Assembly: GCF_007830735.1 (NCBI RefSeq)
Contig: NZ_VLLN01000005.1
Span: forward strand, 1 to 64,000
Reading direction: 5' to 3'
Source of the DNA: Geobacter argillaceus
Lineage (GTDB): Bacteria; Desulfobacterota; Desulfuromonadia; Geobacterales; DSM-12255
Length of the DNA: 64,000 nt
This document shows, piece after piece, positions 1-8,581 of this stretch; position 1 is the first letter of the stretch; each line of letters starts with the position of its first letter. The notes under the pieces are model-generated. The model did no database searches, was not told the origin of the DNA, and saw only the letters and a list, made by a program, of their open reading frames with translations. The position numbers and the translations under genes were made by a program.

Positions 1-2
1 CC

Positions 3-290
3 GCCATTGCCTTTCGCATGGCAGCCTTTTCTTTGATCAGATCAAAGAGCGCCTTGGGGGGATACATCCGTCGACAGAGAGCACGGCTGGGAGCATCCAA
101 GGCCATAACGGCAACTGCACATAAGCTCGCAAGACTGGTGTACTCCATGCTGAAGAACAGGACGTCGTACGCAGATCTTGGTCAGGATCATTATGAGGAG
201 CGTTACCGCTCACGAGTCGTACAGAATCTGAAACGTAAAGCACAACAACTCGGTTTTGAACTGGTCCCGGTACAGGGTCAAATGGCTTGA
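3..290 (+). CDS. IS110-family transposase, C-terminal part (5' end outside window)
   Basis: The frame is already open at the window edge and ends in TGA at 288-290, so only about the last 95 residues are present. They resemble the C-terminal tail seen in IS110-group transposases: a SALGGYIRRQRARLGA stretch, then KAITATAHKLARLVY, then an ERYRSR..KAQQLGFELVP end. IS110 enzymes are DEDD/RuvC-like recombinases, and the catalytic Asp residues would lie upstream of the window. Bases 291-377 after the stop may be the element's right end, but IS110 elements lack terminal inverted repeats, so no boundary can be drawn. It abuts broken genes on the right, which fits an insertion scar. Confidence 0.75.
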   Translation, partial: AIAFRMAAFSLIRSKSALGGYIRRQRARLGASKAITATAHKLARLVYSMLKNRTSYADLGQDHYEERYRSRVVQNLKRKAQQLGFELVPVQGQMA

Positions 291-401
291 CATAAAACCC
301 ATAAATTCAACCACCTATGGTTAAGTTACTCAGAAGATATCGGGTCGGTAGGTTGTGATGAGCCCAAATAGGCCGGGTTGATCCTTAATAGTGGGAATAT
401 T

Positions 402-716
402 ATGCTAAGTGACCAGTTGCAGAAAGAAATTGTTGAAAAAATTGTCGCAGCTGTGCATCCCGCCAAGATTATTCTTTTTGGAAGTCATGCGTATGGGCAG
501 CCGGAAGAAGAAAGCGATCTTGATTTGGTGATCATCAAAGACAAGCCGGTTTTAAATTACCCTTAACCTGACTCCGTGACGGCAAATTCAGCAATTTGAA
601 TTTGCCGTCACGGAGTCAGGTGTAAAAGTGAAAAGTGTAGACGCGACCCCTCTTGCCCGACGTTCTTGAAGCCAATTGTCAGGGAAGCAGTTCTCAAGGA
701 TATCCTGTATGTCTAA
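402..716 (+). pseudogene. MNT-type nucleotidyltransferase (antitoxin-like), broken
   Basis: The first 54 codons from ATG 402 encode the start of a minimal nucleotidyltransferase, with the family signature GSHAYGQPEEESDLDL that carries the catalytic Gly-Ser and Asp-x-Asp. The frame stops at 564-566, exactly where a perfect hairpin begins (566-621). After the hairpin a different frame, ending in TAA 714-716, reads IVREAVLKDILYV, which looks like the normal C-terminus of this family (usually about 105 residues). The middle is missing. Its stop overlaps the start of a HepT-like remnant at 709, as in intact MNT/HepT pairs. A TTG at 378 is an alternative start. In this family the protein is the partner of a HEPN toxin. 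Confidence 0.65.
566..621. repeat. Perfect 25-bp inverted repeat with 6-nt loop
   Basis: The arms 566-590 and 597-621 are exact reverse complements and the loop is GCAATT. The arms contain CTGACTCCGTGACGGC and its complement. The element sits inside the broken nucleotidyltransferase gene. It is far longer than a normal terminator stem and has no T-tract. It could be a miniature inserted element or a recombination product. No second copy was noticed in the window. Confidence 0.9.
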
Positions 717-804
717 ACGGGATGCGACCCTTTTTATTGCAGATATTCTTGAATCAATTGGGCGGATACACCAGGCGTTGACGTTTGATAATCATTTTCG
801 ATAG
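709..804 (+). pseudogene. HepT-like (DUF86/HEPN) toxin, N-terminal remnant
   Basis: The ATG at 709 starts a 31-residue frame, MSKRDATLFIADILESIGRI and onwards, ending at TAG 802-804. This matches the first helix of HepT/DUF86 HEPN proteins, which are normally about 110-140 residues. The catalytic R-x4-6-H region of HEPN ribonucleases is absent, so the product should be inactive. The start overlaps the end of the nucleotidyltransferase remnant, the arrangement of MNT-HepT toxin-antitoxin operons. Bases 805-878 downstream hold a short frame (MKKIYFAGRDYV) that I cannot assign. Confidence 0.55.
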
Positions 805-878
805 GCTGGATTTGAAACTCCCCTGCTGGTGGGGCTAAAATGAAAAAGATCTATTTTGCAGGGCGTGATTATGTATAG

Positions 879-1472
879 TGTCCCCGGAATTTCCATCATC
901 CCCAGAAAGAGGACTACTGGGGCAACGTCAACCCGATCGGCATCCGCAGCTGCTACGACGAAGGCAAACGGGTGGCCGAAACCCTGATGATGGACTACCA
1001 CCGTCAGAACAACGTCGATATCCGTATCATCCGCATCTTCAACACCTATGGCCCCCGCATGGCGGAAAACGACGGACGGGTGGTATCCAACTTCATACTT
1101 CAGGCCTTGCGCAACGAGGATATCACCGTCTTCGGCGACGGTGCCCAAACCCGCTCCTTCTGCTTTGTCTCCGACCTGATCGAGGGGATGATCCAGATGA
1201 TGGAAAATGAGAACGGTTTTATCGGCCCGGTCAATCTGGGCAACCCGCAGGAGAACACCATTCTTGAATTTGCGGAAAAAATCATTGAGATCACTGGATC
1301 AAAATCAAGAATCATCTTCAATCCGTTGCCACAGGATGATCCGAAACAGCGTCAGCCTGACATATCGCTGGCATGTGAAAAACTAGGATGGGAACCTTTA
1401 GTGACTCTCAATACTGGGCTTAGAAAGACAGTAGAGTATTTTATAAAACAGAGTACAATATGTGGGCGGTAG
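879..1472 (+). pseudogene. UDP-glucuronate decarboxylase-like SDR epimerase, 5'-truncated
   Basis: The frame opens after a stop at 876-878 and from about 894 reads [26 protein letters not shown], split here as [10 protein letters not shown] then [15 protein letters not shown]. That is the segment holding the catalytic YxxxK of extended SDR UDP-xylose synthases. Later blocks are typical: [25 protein letters not shown] and NLGNPQENT. About 197 codons remain of the usual 310 or so. The NAD-binding Rossmann start (GxxGxxG) is missing, so catalysis is unlikely even if the GTG at 972 is used. It abuts the flippase gene and marks the left edge of the polysaccharide cluster, probably after deletion or recombination with the degraded DNA to its left. 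Confidence 0.8.
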
Positions 1473-1473
1473 T

Positions 1474-2751
1474 ATGTCTGTAAGAAGGGATGTTTTTGCG
1501 AACTATTTAGGCATGATAGTCACAGCATTAGGGCCAATGCTTGCTCTGCCTTGGTATCTAAATGCTTTAGGCACTAAACAATGGGGTTTAGTAGGGTTTA
1601 TATCAACTATTATTGCTGTATTAGGAATGTTTGATGCGGGAATGGGTCAAGCTCTAATACGTGAAGTTGCCCACGAAAAAGCTAATACATCATCGACTGC
1701 CACTCTAGTAATAGGCTTTGAACGTTTATATTGGGGACTTTCCTTAATCGCTGGTATTGCGGTAGCGGTATTGGCGAAGCCGATATCAACAAACTGGCTC
1801 AATTTAGGCGATTTGCCAGTAAAGCTTGGATTGGTTACAATTTATGGAGCCGCGCTTCTTTTTACGGTACAATTCCCTGGTGTCCTTTATAGAAGCGTTC
1901 TTTTAGGGCTGCAGAAACATGTACAGCTGAACACATTGATCACAATCAGTGGAGTATTACGACACCTTGGAGGTGTGCTTGTAGTCACGAAATGGCCTTT
2001 CTTGGAAGTGCTAGTTTGCTGGCAGATTTTTGTTGCCGCATGTGACACTTTAGCGCGAGCAGTATTAAGTTGGAAAGTACTAGGTATAAAGCGTAGCAAC
2101 ATCTTTTTTTGCTGGCAGGAGATTGCTCCCACTATTAAAACGGCATTTAAAATGTCAGGAGCTGTTTTGCTTGGTGTCCTGACTGTTCAGCTTGATAAAA
2201 TAATTTTAAGTCGAATGGTTACTATTGAGCAGTTTGGTTATTACGTTATCGCGTCTTCTTTAGCATTAGGAGCATTACAGCTAGTTTATCCAATTACGCA
2301 GGTGGCGTTACCACGTATTGTTGAATTAATAAACAAACCGGATTTGCTCCATCAATTCAATATTCGCTTAATTGCAATTTTTGTTATGCTTGCAATTAGC
2401 GGTGCAGTAATATTTGTTCTGTTTGGAGACTGGCTGCTGTTCCGCTGGTTACGGAATCAAGATGTTGTTTCGGCAGTGTACCTCCCTTTAAGTATTCTCC
2501 TCGCTGGAACGGCAATGAATGCTATATATACAGTCGGATATATGAATTGGGTTGCCCGTGGACAGGTTAAAATAATTTCAATGGTAAATGCTCTGGCTCT
2601 CCTTTTTTCACTGTCACTTATTCCGTATCTTGTTAGTGTGTATGGAATTGTGGGTGCCGCTGCTGCTTGGTCAATAATTAATTTAATAGGAATGATAGTT
2701 AGTATATTATATTTAATTAGGCGGTATGAATGTTTTTCTCTGAACTTATAA
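1474..2751 (+). CDS. wzx: Polysaccharide flippase (Wzx-like)
   Basis: A 425-residue, strongly hydrophobic protein with about 12 predicted membrane segments. Its N-terminus (RDVFANYLGMIVTALGPM) is of the kind found in the polysaccharide-transport branch of the MOP flippase superfamily. Such proteins move undecaprenyl-diphosphate-linked oligosaccharide units across the inner membrane. The ATG at 1474 was chosen over the in-frame GTG at 1462 because it lies one base after the stop of the truncated decarboxylase and has GGGCGG upstream. The gene is AT-rich compared with the window's housekeeping genes. It overlaps the next gene by 22 bases. The substrate cannot be told from sequence. Confidence 0.85.
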   Translation: MSVRRDVFANYLGMIVTALGPMLALPWYLNALGTKQWGLVGFISTIIAVLGMFDAGMGQALIREVAHEKANTSSTATLVIGFERLYWGLSLIAGIAVAVLAKPISTNWLNLGDLPVKLGLVTIYGAALLFTVQFPGVLYRSVLLGLQKHVQLNTLITISGVLRHLGGVLVVTKWPFLEVLVCWQIFVAACDTLARAVLSWKVLGIKRSNIFFCWQEIAPTIKTAFKMSGAVLLGVLTVQLDKIILSRMVTIEQFGYYVIASSLALGALQLVYPITQVALPRIVELINKPDLLHQFNIRLIAIFVMLAISGAVIFVLFGDWLLFRWLRNQDVVSAVYLPLSILLAGTAMNAIYTVGYMNWVARGQVKIISMVNALALLFSLSLIPYLVSVYGIVGAAAAWSIINLIGMIVSILYLIRRYECFSLNL

Positions 2752-3416
2752 AAAATATAAAATCAACTGACAAAGTCTTAGAAATTGGCCCTGGGGCGAA
2801 TCCTCATCCGCGTGCTGATGTTTTACTTGAAAAGGTATTTGAAAATCCTACTGAAAAAAAAGAACAGCGTGGTAATACACCAGAGCTTAATACTTCTAAA
2901 AAAATAATTTTTTATAATGGAGATAAATTTCCGTTCAAAGATTACGAATTCGATTATGTGATTTGCTCCCATGTTTTAGAGCATATAGATAATGTGGAAT
3001 ATTTTATATCTGAACTATTCAGGGTTGCTAAAAAAGGTTATGTCGAATATCCCACGCTCTATTACGAATATTTATTTAATTTTGAAGTTCATAAAAATAT
3101 ATTTAAATATGATGCTGGTGGTTTTTTATACTATATAAAAAAAATAGAGACACCTATTAGTTGCTTTCAGCCAGTTCAATCGGTCTTTCTTGAAGCTCTC
3201 AATCAAGGTTACTCTACCTTTGTTGATGATCTTAAGGCCATAATGTTTGAGGGCTTTGAATGGGAGCACCCATTTGAACTTAAGAAAACTAATTATATTG
3301 AAAAATTGTGCTTCAATAACCCTATAATTAAAAAAAATACATTCAAACTCAGTTATTTGAGAAAGATAAAGTATTTATTAGATAAATTATCTACAGACAA
3401 ATTTGTTAGAAAATAG
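2730..3416 (+). CDS. Class I SAM-dependent methyltransferase
   Basis: A 228-residue protein. The SAM-binding motif I is visible near residues 17-28 (VLEIGPGANPHP). A motif-IV-like segment follows (DYVICSHVLEHI), with an acidic residue before a His and then a beta strand (GYVEYPT). These define a class I methyltransferase of the Methyltransf_11/25 type. It probably methylates a sugar or sugar precursor in the surface polysaccharide pathway, but the acceptor is not evident. The start overlaps the flippase end, suggesting translational coupling. The gene is among the most AT-rich in the window, in keeping with lateral acquisition. Confidence 0.75.
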   Translation: MFFSELIKNIKSTDKVLEIGPGANPHPRADVLLEKVFENPTEKKEQRGNTPELNTSKKIIFYNGDKFPFKDYEFDYVICSHVLEHIDNVEYFISELFRVAKKGYVEYPTLYYEYLFNFEVHKNIFKYDAGGFLYYIKKIETPISCFQPVQSVFLEALNQGYSTFVDDLKAIMFEGFEWEHPFELKKTNYIEKLCFNNPIIKKNTFKLSYLRKIKYLLDKLSTDKFVRK

Positions 3417-3519
3417 TTACTTCTAAAGGAATAACATTTATAATTAATGTTTCGAAATAAGAAGTTAGTTCACTATTATGACAGTACCAAATTTTCATAG
3501 GAAAGTTTGGAAGGACACA

Positions 3520-4311
3520 ATGTTAAATAAAATAAAATGGCTTAACTGGTTTTTGATTACTCAATTTGGAATTGATATTAGGAAAATATTTAAATTTACA
3601 GTGAAAATGCCTAGATATATCATGGAATATTTTAGGTATAGGTCGATGCTCGTTGGTAAAATTGCGTTTTTTCCATGTCTGCATGATAGAGATGAAGAAG
3701 GTGGTGCAACAACAAGTGAATACTTTTGGCAAGATTTGTATATTGCGAAAAAAGTTCATGATAGTGCTCCACAAAAACATGTTGATATTGGCTCCCGAGT
3801 GGACGGATTTGTTGCTCACATTGCGAGTTTTCGGGAGATAGAGGTCTTTGATATTCGAAGTATTAGTGCTAAAATTCCTGGAATTATTTTTAAACAAGCC
3901 AACTTGATGAACCCAACGACGGACATGACAGACTATTGCGATTCAATTTCTTGTCTACATGCGTTAGAGCACTTCGGACTCGGCCGTTACGGCGATCCGA
4001 TTGACCCAAAAGGGTATGAATCTGGTTTGCTCAATATGTCAAAAATACTTCGTTCAGGGGGGGTCTTTTACCTTTCTGTACCAGTGGGTATTGAACGAGT
4101 TGAATTCAATGCTCACCGAATTTTTGACCCAAATACAATTGTTCGTGCAGCAATGAAGGGTAACCTTAAATTATCTGAATTCGCGTTATTCACCACAGAT
4201 GAGGGGTTGGAAGAATTAGATATTTCTTCTGAAAATTTATCTTCAATTTCTCTAAAAGAATATGCTTTGGGAATATTCACCTTTAAAAAAATGGATGCAG
4301 CAAGCTTATGA
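3520..4311 (+). CDS. DUF268 family protein (methyltransferase-like)
   Basis: A 263-residue protein matching the DUF268 pattern: HVDIGSRVDGF, a SCLHALEHFGLGRYGD block, then GGVFYLSVPVG and EFNAHRIFDP. The HVDIGSRxDG segment looks like a SAM-binding loop, so a methyltransferase fold is likely, but no reaction is known to me. The ATG at 3520 is preferred to the one at 3478 because GGAAGGA lies about five bases upstream of it. It follows the SAM methyltransferase by about 100 bases and precedes a glycosyltransferase, so it probably modifies a sugar in the same polymer. The region is very AT-rich. Confidence 0.7.
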   Translation: MLNKIKWLNWFLITQFGIDIRKIFKFTVKMPRYIMEYFRYRSMLVGKIAFFPCLHDRDEEGGATTSEYFWQDLYIAKKVHDSAPQKHVDIGSRVDGFVAHIASFREIEVFDIRSISAKIPGIIFKQANLMNPTTDMTDYCDSISCLHALEHFGLGRYGDPIDPKGYESGLLNMSKILRSGGVFYLSVPVGIERVEFNAHRIFDPNTIVRAAMKGNLKLSEFALFTTDEGLEELDISSENLSSISLKEYALGIFTFKKMDAASL

Positions 4312-4330
4312 TGATTAAATCTGTTGAATT

Positions 4331-5206
4331 ATGATTGTCGCAAGACTACAGGGTGGACTCGGTAACCAACTATTCCAGTATGCTGCCGGAAAATCACTTG
4401 CTACTCGACTTGGAACTACTCTTATACTTGACGATACGCTTTTGATACGCCGAAGAAACGACATTACACCGAGAAATTACGAATTAGGTGTTTACAAGTT
4501 ATCGGTCGCACTTTTGAAACAAAAAGAACGGGAACAGGTTCTTTTCAGGACTTCACGCCTCGGTCGTTTTTTATGCGGTTCAGGAATCTGGAGAAGTAAT
4601 TTTACTTACTTTCGTGAATCCAATCCTAACTATAATTCATCTTTTGAAAAGCTGGTTGGTGATGTCATTCTTCAAGGCTTTTGGCAGAGCGAAAAGTATT
4701 TTTCGTGGATGGCAGAAGATATTCGGAAAGAATTGCATGAGTTTGTATCAGTTGATGCCTCAGCTAACGTGCTTTTAGAACAGATGACTAGCTGTAATTC
4801 AGTGAGTATCCATGTTCGGCGTGGTGATTATATTACAAATGCTAGTGCAGCAGAATATCATGTGGTTCATGGGCTTGCTTATTACCGCAGAGCAGTTACT
4901 TTGATTGCAGAGCGAGTTTCAAATCCTGTTTTTTTTGCGTTTTCTGATGATCCTGTGTGGCTAAAAAACGAACTTGCAATAGACTATCCTTTGGTTATCG
5001 TCTCAACTGAAACGTCGCGTTTAGCTAGTGAAGAACTTTATCTGATGAGCCGCTGCGCTCACCACATAACCGCTAATAGCTCCTTTAGCTGGTGGGGCGC
5101 GTGGCTAAATCCTAGCCCTGATAAATTTGTAATTGCCCCCACTAAATGGTTCCATGCATCTATTGACACAACCGACTTGCTCCCTAAAGATTGGCTTACT
5201 TGCTGA
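4331..5206 (+). CDS. GT11 alpha-1,2-fucosyltransferase-like glycosyltransferase
   Basis: 291 residues with all GT11 landmarks. There is an N-terminal GGLGNQLFQYAAG block, the donor-binding HVRRGDY motif, a FAFSDDPVW strand and the C-terminal TANSSFSWWGAWL block. Family members transfer fucose from GDP-fucose in alpha-1,2 linkage to galactose, or related residues in some bacterial O-antigens. It should act on the cytoplasmic face, on a lipid-linked intermediate. No GDP-fucose synthesis genes (gmd, fcl) occur in this window, so donor supply would have to come from elsewhere, or the donor differs. It lies 19 bases after the DUF268 gene. Confidence 0.85.
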   Translation: MIVARLQGGLGNQLFQYAAGKSLATRLGTTLILDDTLLIRRRNDITPRNYELGVYKLSVALLKQKEREQVLFRTSRLGRFLCGSGIWRSNFTYFRESNPNYNSSFEKLVGDVILQGFWQSEKYFSWMAEDIRKELHEFVSVDASANVLLEQMTSCNSVSIHVRRGDYITNASAAEYHVVHGLAYYRRAVTLIAERVSNPVFFAFSDDPVWLKNELAIDYPLVIVSTETSRLASEELYLMSRCAHHITANSSFSWWGAWLNPSPDKFVIAPTKWFHASIDTTDLLPKDWLTC

Positions 5207-5236
5207 AATGTGTAGTAGCCTATTGAGGTGTTCACT

Positions 5237-6151
5237 TTGATTTCAGTTGTTATACCCATATACAATCGGCCCGACACTTTAGCTCGTGCTCTTGATTCGT
5301 TAGTGGCTCAGACAAATCAAAACTTTGAAGTCCTTGTCTGTGATGATGGTTCTACGGAAGATGTCAAGTCGGTCGCATTGTCATATAGTGACAAATTGAA
5401 GCTTCGATATTTCTGGATGAAAAATTCGGGGGGACCAGCTCATCCTAGAAATATTGGAGTGGCAAACGCTGAGAAGGAATGGATTTCTTTTCTTGATTCA
5501 GATGATTGGTGGTGTCCGGATAGAATAGAAACAATTCTGCCTTTGCTTCGAGAAGATGTAGATGTTTTGTATCATCCTCTGGAACTACGCTCAAAGAAAA
5601 CGAGTTGGAGAAAAAGGACTGAAGGAAGATTCATAATCGGTAACCCTCTTGAAGACCTGATGAGTCAAGGCAATCCCATTCCAAACTCAGCTGTGGTTGT
5701 TCGGAAAAGCAAACTTCTGAAAATAGGTGGGTTGTGTGAAGAGAAGTCTATGGTTGCAATCGAGGACTTTGATGCCTGGCTTCAATTAGCCCATGAAGAT
5801 GCTAATTTCTGCTTTGTAGATAAGCGGCTTGGTTATTACTGGGTAAGTGATGATAGTATCAGCGTATGTTCGCCAAATCAGATTGAACGCCAGAAAACTT
5901 TGTTTTTACGGCACCAGGATAAACTTTGCCGAATGGAAAAATCGGCAAAGTGGGCAGTTTCTTATCATGAATACGTAATTGGAACGATTGAGCTTAACCT
6001 TGGAAATCCGAAGGCAGCATTGGCTGCATTCTCTAAGTCAAATCAACTCCGATTTGCTTCTCAAAGATGGAAGAGGTATTTCAAGATGGTTGCAGCCTTC
6101 TTGTTGGTTGTTTTTCAATCCCTACGCATTGGAAAAAATAGTGATTGTTAG
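5237..6151 (+). CDS. Family 2 glycosyltransferase
   Basis: About 304 residues with a GT-A fold. It shows VVIPIYNRPDTLARAL at the N-terminus, VCDDGSTE around the nucleotide-binding Asp, and FLDSDDWW as the metal-binding DxD. These define GT2 inverting transferases that extend lipid-linked oligosaccharides. A GAGG Shine-Dalgarno at 5225-5228 sits eight bases before TTG 5237, so that TTG is preferred. The alternative GTG at 5228 falls inside the ribosome-binding site itself and would add three residues. The stop overlaps the next gene's proposed GTG start. Donor and acceptor sugars are not predictable. Confidence 0.8.
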   Translation: MISVVIPIYNRPDTLARALDSLVAQTNQNFEVLVCDDGSTEDVKSVALSYSDKLKLRYFWMKNSGGPAHPRNIGVANAEKEWISFLDSDDWWCPDRIETILPLLREDVDVLYHPLELRSKKTSWRKRTEGRFIIGNPLEDLMSQGNPIPNSAVVVRKSKLLKIGGLCEEKSMVAIEDFDAWLQLAHEDANFCFVDKRLGYYWVSDDSISVCSPNQIERQKTLFLRHQDKLCRMEKSAKWAVSYHEYVIGTIELNLGNPKAALAAFSKSNQLRFASQRWKRYFKMVAAFLLVVFQSLRIGKNSDC

Positions 6152-7469
6152 CAAAGAAAAAATAGCTGCCATACCAATCTTACTAACTCTGTGGCTGAGT
6201 GGATTTATATTTCCAACTGTTATTCCACTAGTCATGCTGGCAATGACACTTATTTCAATCCGCTTGATTTTTCTCTATAAAAACGTTCAACCCGTTTTTA
6301 TTTATTACATTTTCCATCTTTCATACGTTGTGATGCTAATCCCCTATTTTCTTTTTGATATTCCGATAACACCTCATTCAGAATTCCAAATCGCCAAATA
6401 CATGGATTCAACATTATTGGTTCATGGTGCATTTGTTTTTACCCTCTATTTTTTTTCTGATTTGAATGCACCCAAACAATTAGTAGTGATAGCCGAGCAC
6501 TTGCCATCACGTAAAGACACGGCAGTCTTTCTCTTTCTGGCCGGCGCGATGCTCGCAATTATTGTTAGCATGCAGATTGGTTCGGTAAATATCTACTCTA
6601 TAGATGCAGCTCAGGCGTGGGACGCATATAATGACAATATCTCTGCTTCATCAGGTGCTCCAGAATATTTTCTCGTTTTTTTTGTTACGGCATTTATCTT
6701 TGCTAAAAGCTACCGGCTCAAACTTATATTAACCATCATATTCTGTATCTTCATTTACTCAGGGTTTACCCGTGGGATGCGAGTTTCATTATTGATGCCC
6801 ATTCTGCTTTATTTTGCCTTATTTTTAGATGGTAAATTTAGAACAAGATATATATTTATTATGGCTATTGTAGGAATGGTGTTAGTTCAGGCAGCAGGCT
6901 TTTTAAGAGATGGTAAACGTGCTGCAATGGAGCTGTTTTCTTTATTTAGCGGTACTGCGCTTCTGACGAACCAAGGCGAAGTATTCTACACAACAAATAT
7001 AATTGTTTCAGCATTAATAGATGGCGTTTGCGGAATGAAAGAAAGGATGTTTTCACTCTTTGCAGCATTGCTGCAGACCATATTACCACCTCGCATCGGA
7101 TTGGGAAGTATTGGAAAGCCTGCCCTTTATGTTTGGGATTTAACAGGGAGAGAGGCAGGCGGCGGCGGGTTAATCTCTGGATTCTTTTATTTTTGGCTGG
7201 ATTATTTTGGGGTTGTATTAATAGCGTTTTTTATAGCGATACTTACCAATAAGGTTATCAATAAGCCAACCTCCTTGCTTTCACTTTACATTATTTGCTT
7301 GTATTCGTTTTATCCAAGATGGTTGGCATACGATCCAGTTAATTTTATGTTTCGTATGCCGTTATATGCTATTTGCTTGTATTTATTATTGAAGCAATTC
7401 CAGATGACTATGAAATTAGTTAAGGATAGCAAAAAAGATATGACGTTACCGTCTGGTGTCACACCATAA
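6141..7469 (+). CDS. wzy: O-antigen/oligosaccharide polymerase-like membrane protein (Wzy)
   Basis: About 442 residues, dominated by long hydrophobic segments (roughly ten) with one larger polar loop around residues 240-340. This is the profile of Wzy or oligosaccharide-repeat-unit polymerases, which join repeat units in the periplasm. Sequence conservation in this class is poor, so the call rests on topology and its place among wzx and glycosyltransferase genes. The GTG at 6141 overlaps the upstream stop by 11 bases. An in-frame ATG at 5979 would force a 173-base overlap and give a non-membrane leader, so it was rejected. The stop overlaps the next ATG by one base. Confidence 0.7.
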   Translation: MIVSKEKIAAIPILLTLWLSGFIFPTVIPLVMLAMTLISIRLIFLYKNVQPVFIYYIFHLSYVVMLIPYFLFDIPITPHSEFQIAKYMDSTLLVHGAFVFTLYFFSDLNAPKQLVVIAEHLPSRKDTAVFLFLAGAMLAIIVSMQIGSVNIYSIDAAQAWDAYNDNISASSGAPEYFLVFFVTAFIFAKSYRLKLILTIIFCIFIYSGFTRGMRVSLLMPILLYFALFLDGKFRTRYIFIMAIVGMVLVQAAGFLRDGKRAAMELFSLFSGTALLTNQGEVFYTTNIIVSALIDGVCGMKERMFSLFAALLQTILPPRIGLGSIGKPALYVWDLTGREAGGGGLISGFFYFWLDYFGVVLIAFFIAILTNKVINKPTSLLSLYIICLYSFYPRWLAYDPVNFMFRMPLYAICLYLLLKQFQMTMKLVKDSKKDMTLPSGVTP

Positions 7470-8581
7470 TGAAAAAGGGCATTTTATATCTTTCCAGCCA
7501 CTCTCCAGGCATTGGTGGTGGGGAAACTTATTTATTTGAACTGGCAGACAGTTTTAATAAAGAGTTCCGTGTTCATTTTGTGGAGGTTGGGGAAAATGAT
7601 GCACTGGCGCAACGAATTAACGAGTTGGGTTATCCACTGAAACGCATCAAGTATTCTTTGTCAACAGCACGAAATACAGCGTTACAGGTAAAGACTATTT
7701 GCGAAGAATGGGATATTGACCTCATACATTTAAATAATCGGCGTGATGCTTTGCTTGCGTACTATCTACCGTACGTACCCAAGGTCATTACCATCCATAC
7801 CAATTTTTTTGCTGCTGCTTTAGGTTTGTCACAAAACGTACGCAGCTTAATCATGCTAGTATTATTGAGATTTGCGAAGGATTCAATTCAGAAATATATA
7901 ACAGTAACCCGATACGGTGCTGATCGTCTGGGGAAATATTTAAACGTGTCGGATAAGCACATTCATCCAATATACAATGGATTGAATTTGAAACAGGTCA
8001 CAGACTCAACCCCTCTACATTCATCAGAAAAAACTGTTATTTGTAGTATTGCAAACCTCTCACGCAATAAAGGGTTAGAATTTCTTATTCGTGCACTTGC
8101 TCTCTTGCACGAGCTTCCATGGGAATGTCGCATTGTTGGGGAAGGGGCAGACCGGGCACGACTCAAAGCTTTAGTCTGTGAGTACGGCCTTCAGGGACGT
8201 ATTTCATTTACAGGTACATTACCGCGCGACCAAGTATTTGAGTTATTGTCTCAATCTCGTATGATGGTGCTCCCGTCTTTATATGAAGGGTTTCCGTATT
8301 CACTTTTAGAGGCGATGTCTTTGGGAGTGCCTATTATTACTACACGCGTGTTGGGCTTGCCTGAAATAATTCCCGAAGGAAAGAATGGAATTTTGGTCAA
8401 CCCAGGTGATGTGACAGGTTTGGCGAATGCTATACGTACTCTGCTTACTGATAATCAACTCGCTTTTTTAATGGGCAATGAGGGGCAGCGATTGGTTGAT
8501 ATGCAGTTCTCCTTAAACCAGATGCTTAGGCAAACTCATGAAGTATACAATGAATTACTGAATGAAGTTGGTGCTGCATGA
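7469..8581 (+). CDS. Family 4 glycosyltransferase
   Basis: 370 residues with a GT-B fold. The N-terminal domain opens with ILYLSSHSPGIGGGETY, a glycine-rich acceptor-domain loop. The C-terminal donor domain has the family's E-x7-E motif in LYEGFPYSLLEAMSLGVPI (around residue 270). It is a retaining sugar transferase acting on the cytoplasmic side of the membrane. The start overlaps the polymerase stop (TAATG) and its own stop overlaps the next start (ATGA), so the three are translated as a unit. The sugar specificity is unknown. Confidence 0.85.
   Translation: MKKGILYLSSHSPGIGGGETYLFELADSFNKEFRVHFVEVGENDALAQRINELGYPLKRIKYSLSTARNTALQVKTICEEWDIDLIHLNNRRDALLAYYLPYVPKVITIHTNFFAAALGLSQNVRSLIMLVLLRFAKDSIQKYITVTRYGADRLGKYLNVSDKHIHPIYNGLNLKQVTDSTPLHSSEKTVICSIANLSRNKGLEFLIRALALLHELPWECRIVGEGADRARLKALVCEYGLQGRISFTGTLPRDQVFELLSQSRMMVLPSLYEGFPYSLLEAMSLGVPIITTRVLGLPEIIPEGKNGILVNPGDVTGLANAIRTLLTDNQLAFLMGNEGQRLVDMQFSLNQMLRQTHEVYNELLNEVGAA

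Noticed and set aside
5979-6140. Longer start for the Wzy-like gene at ATG 5979
   Set aside because: It would overlap the GT2 gene by 173 bases and add a non-hydrophobic leader; GTG 6141 at the stop overlap is more likely.
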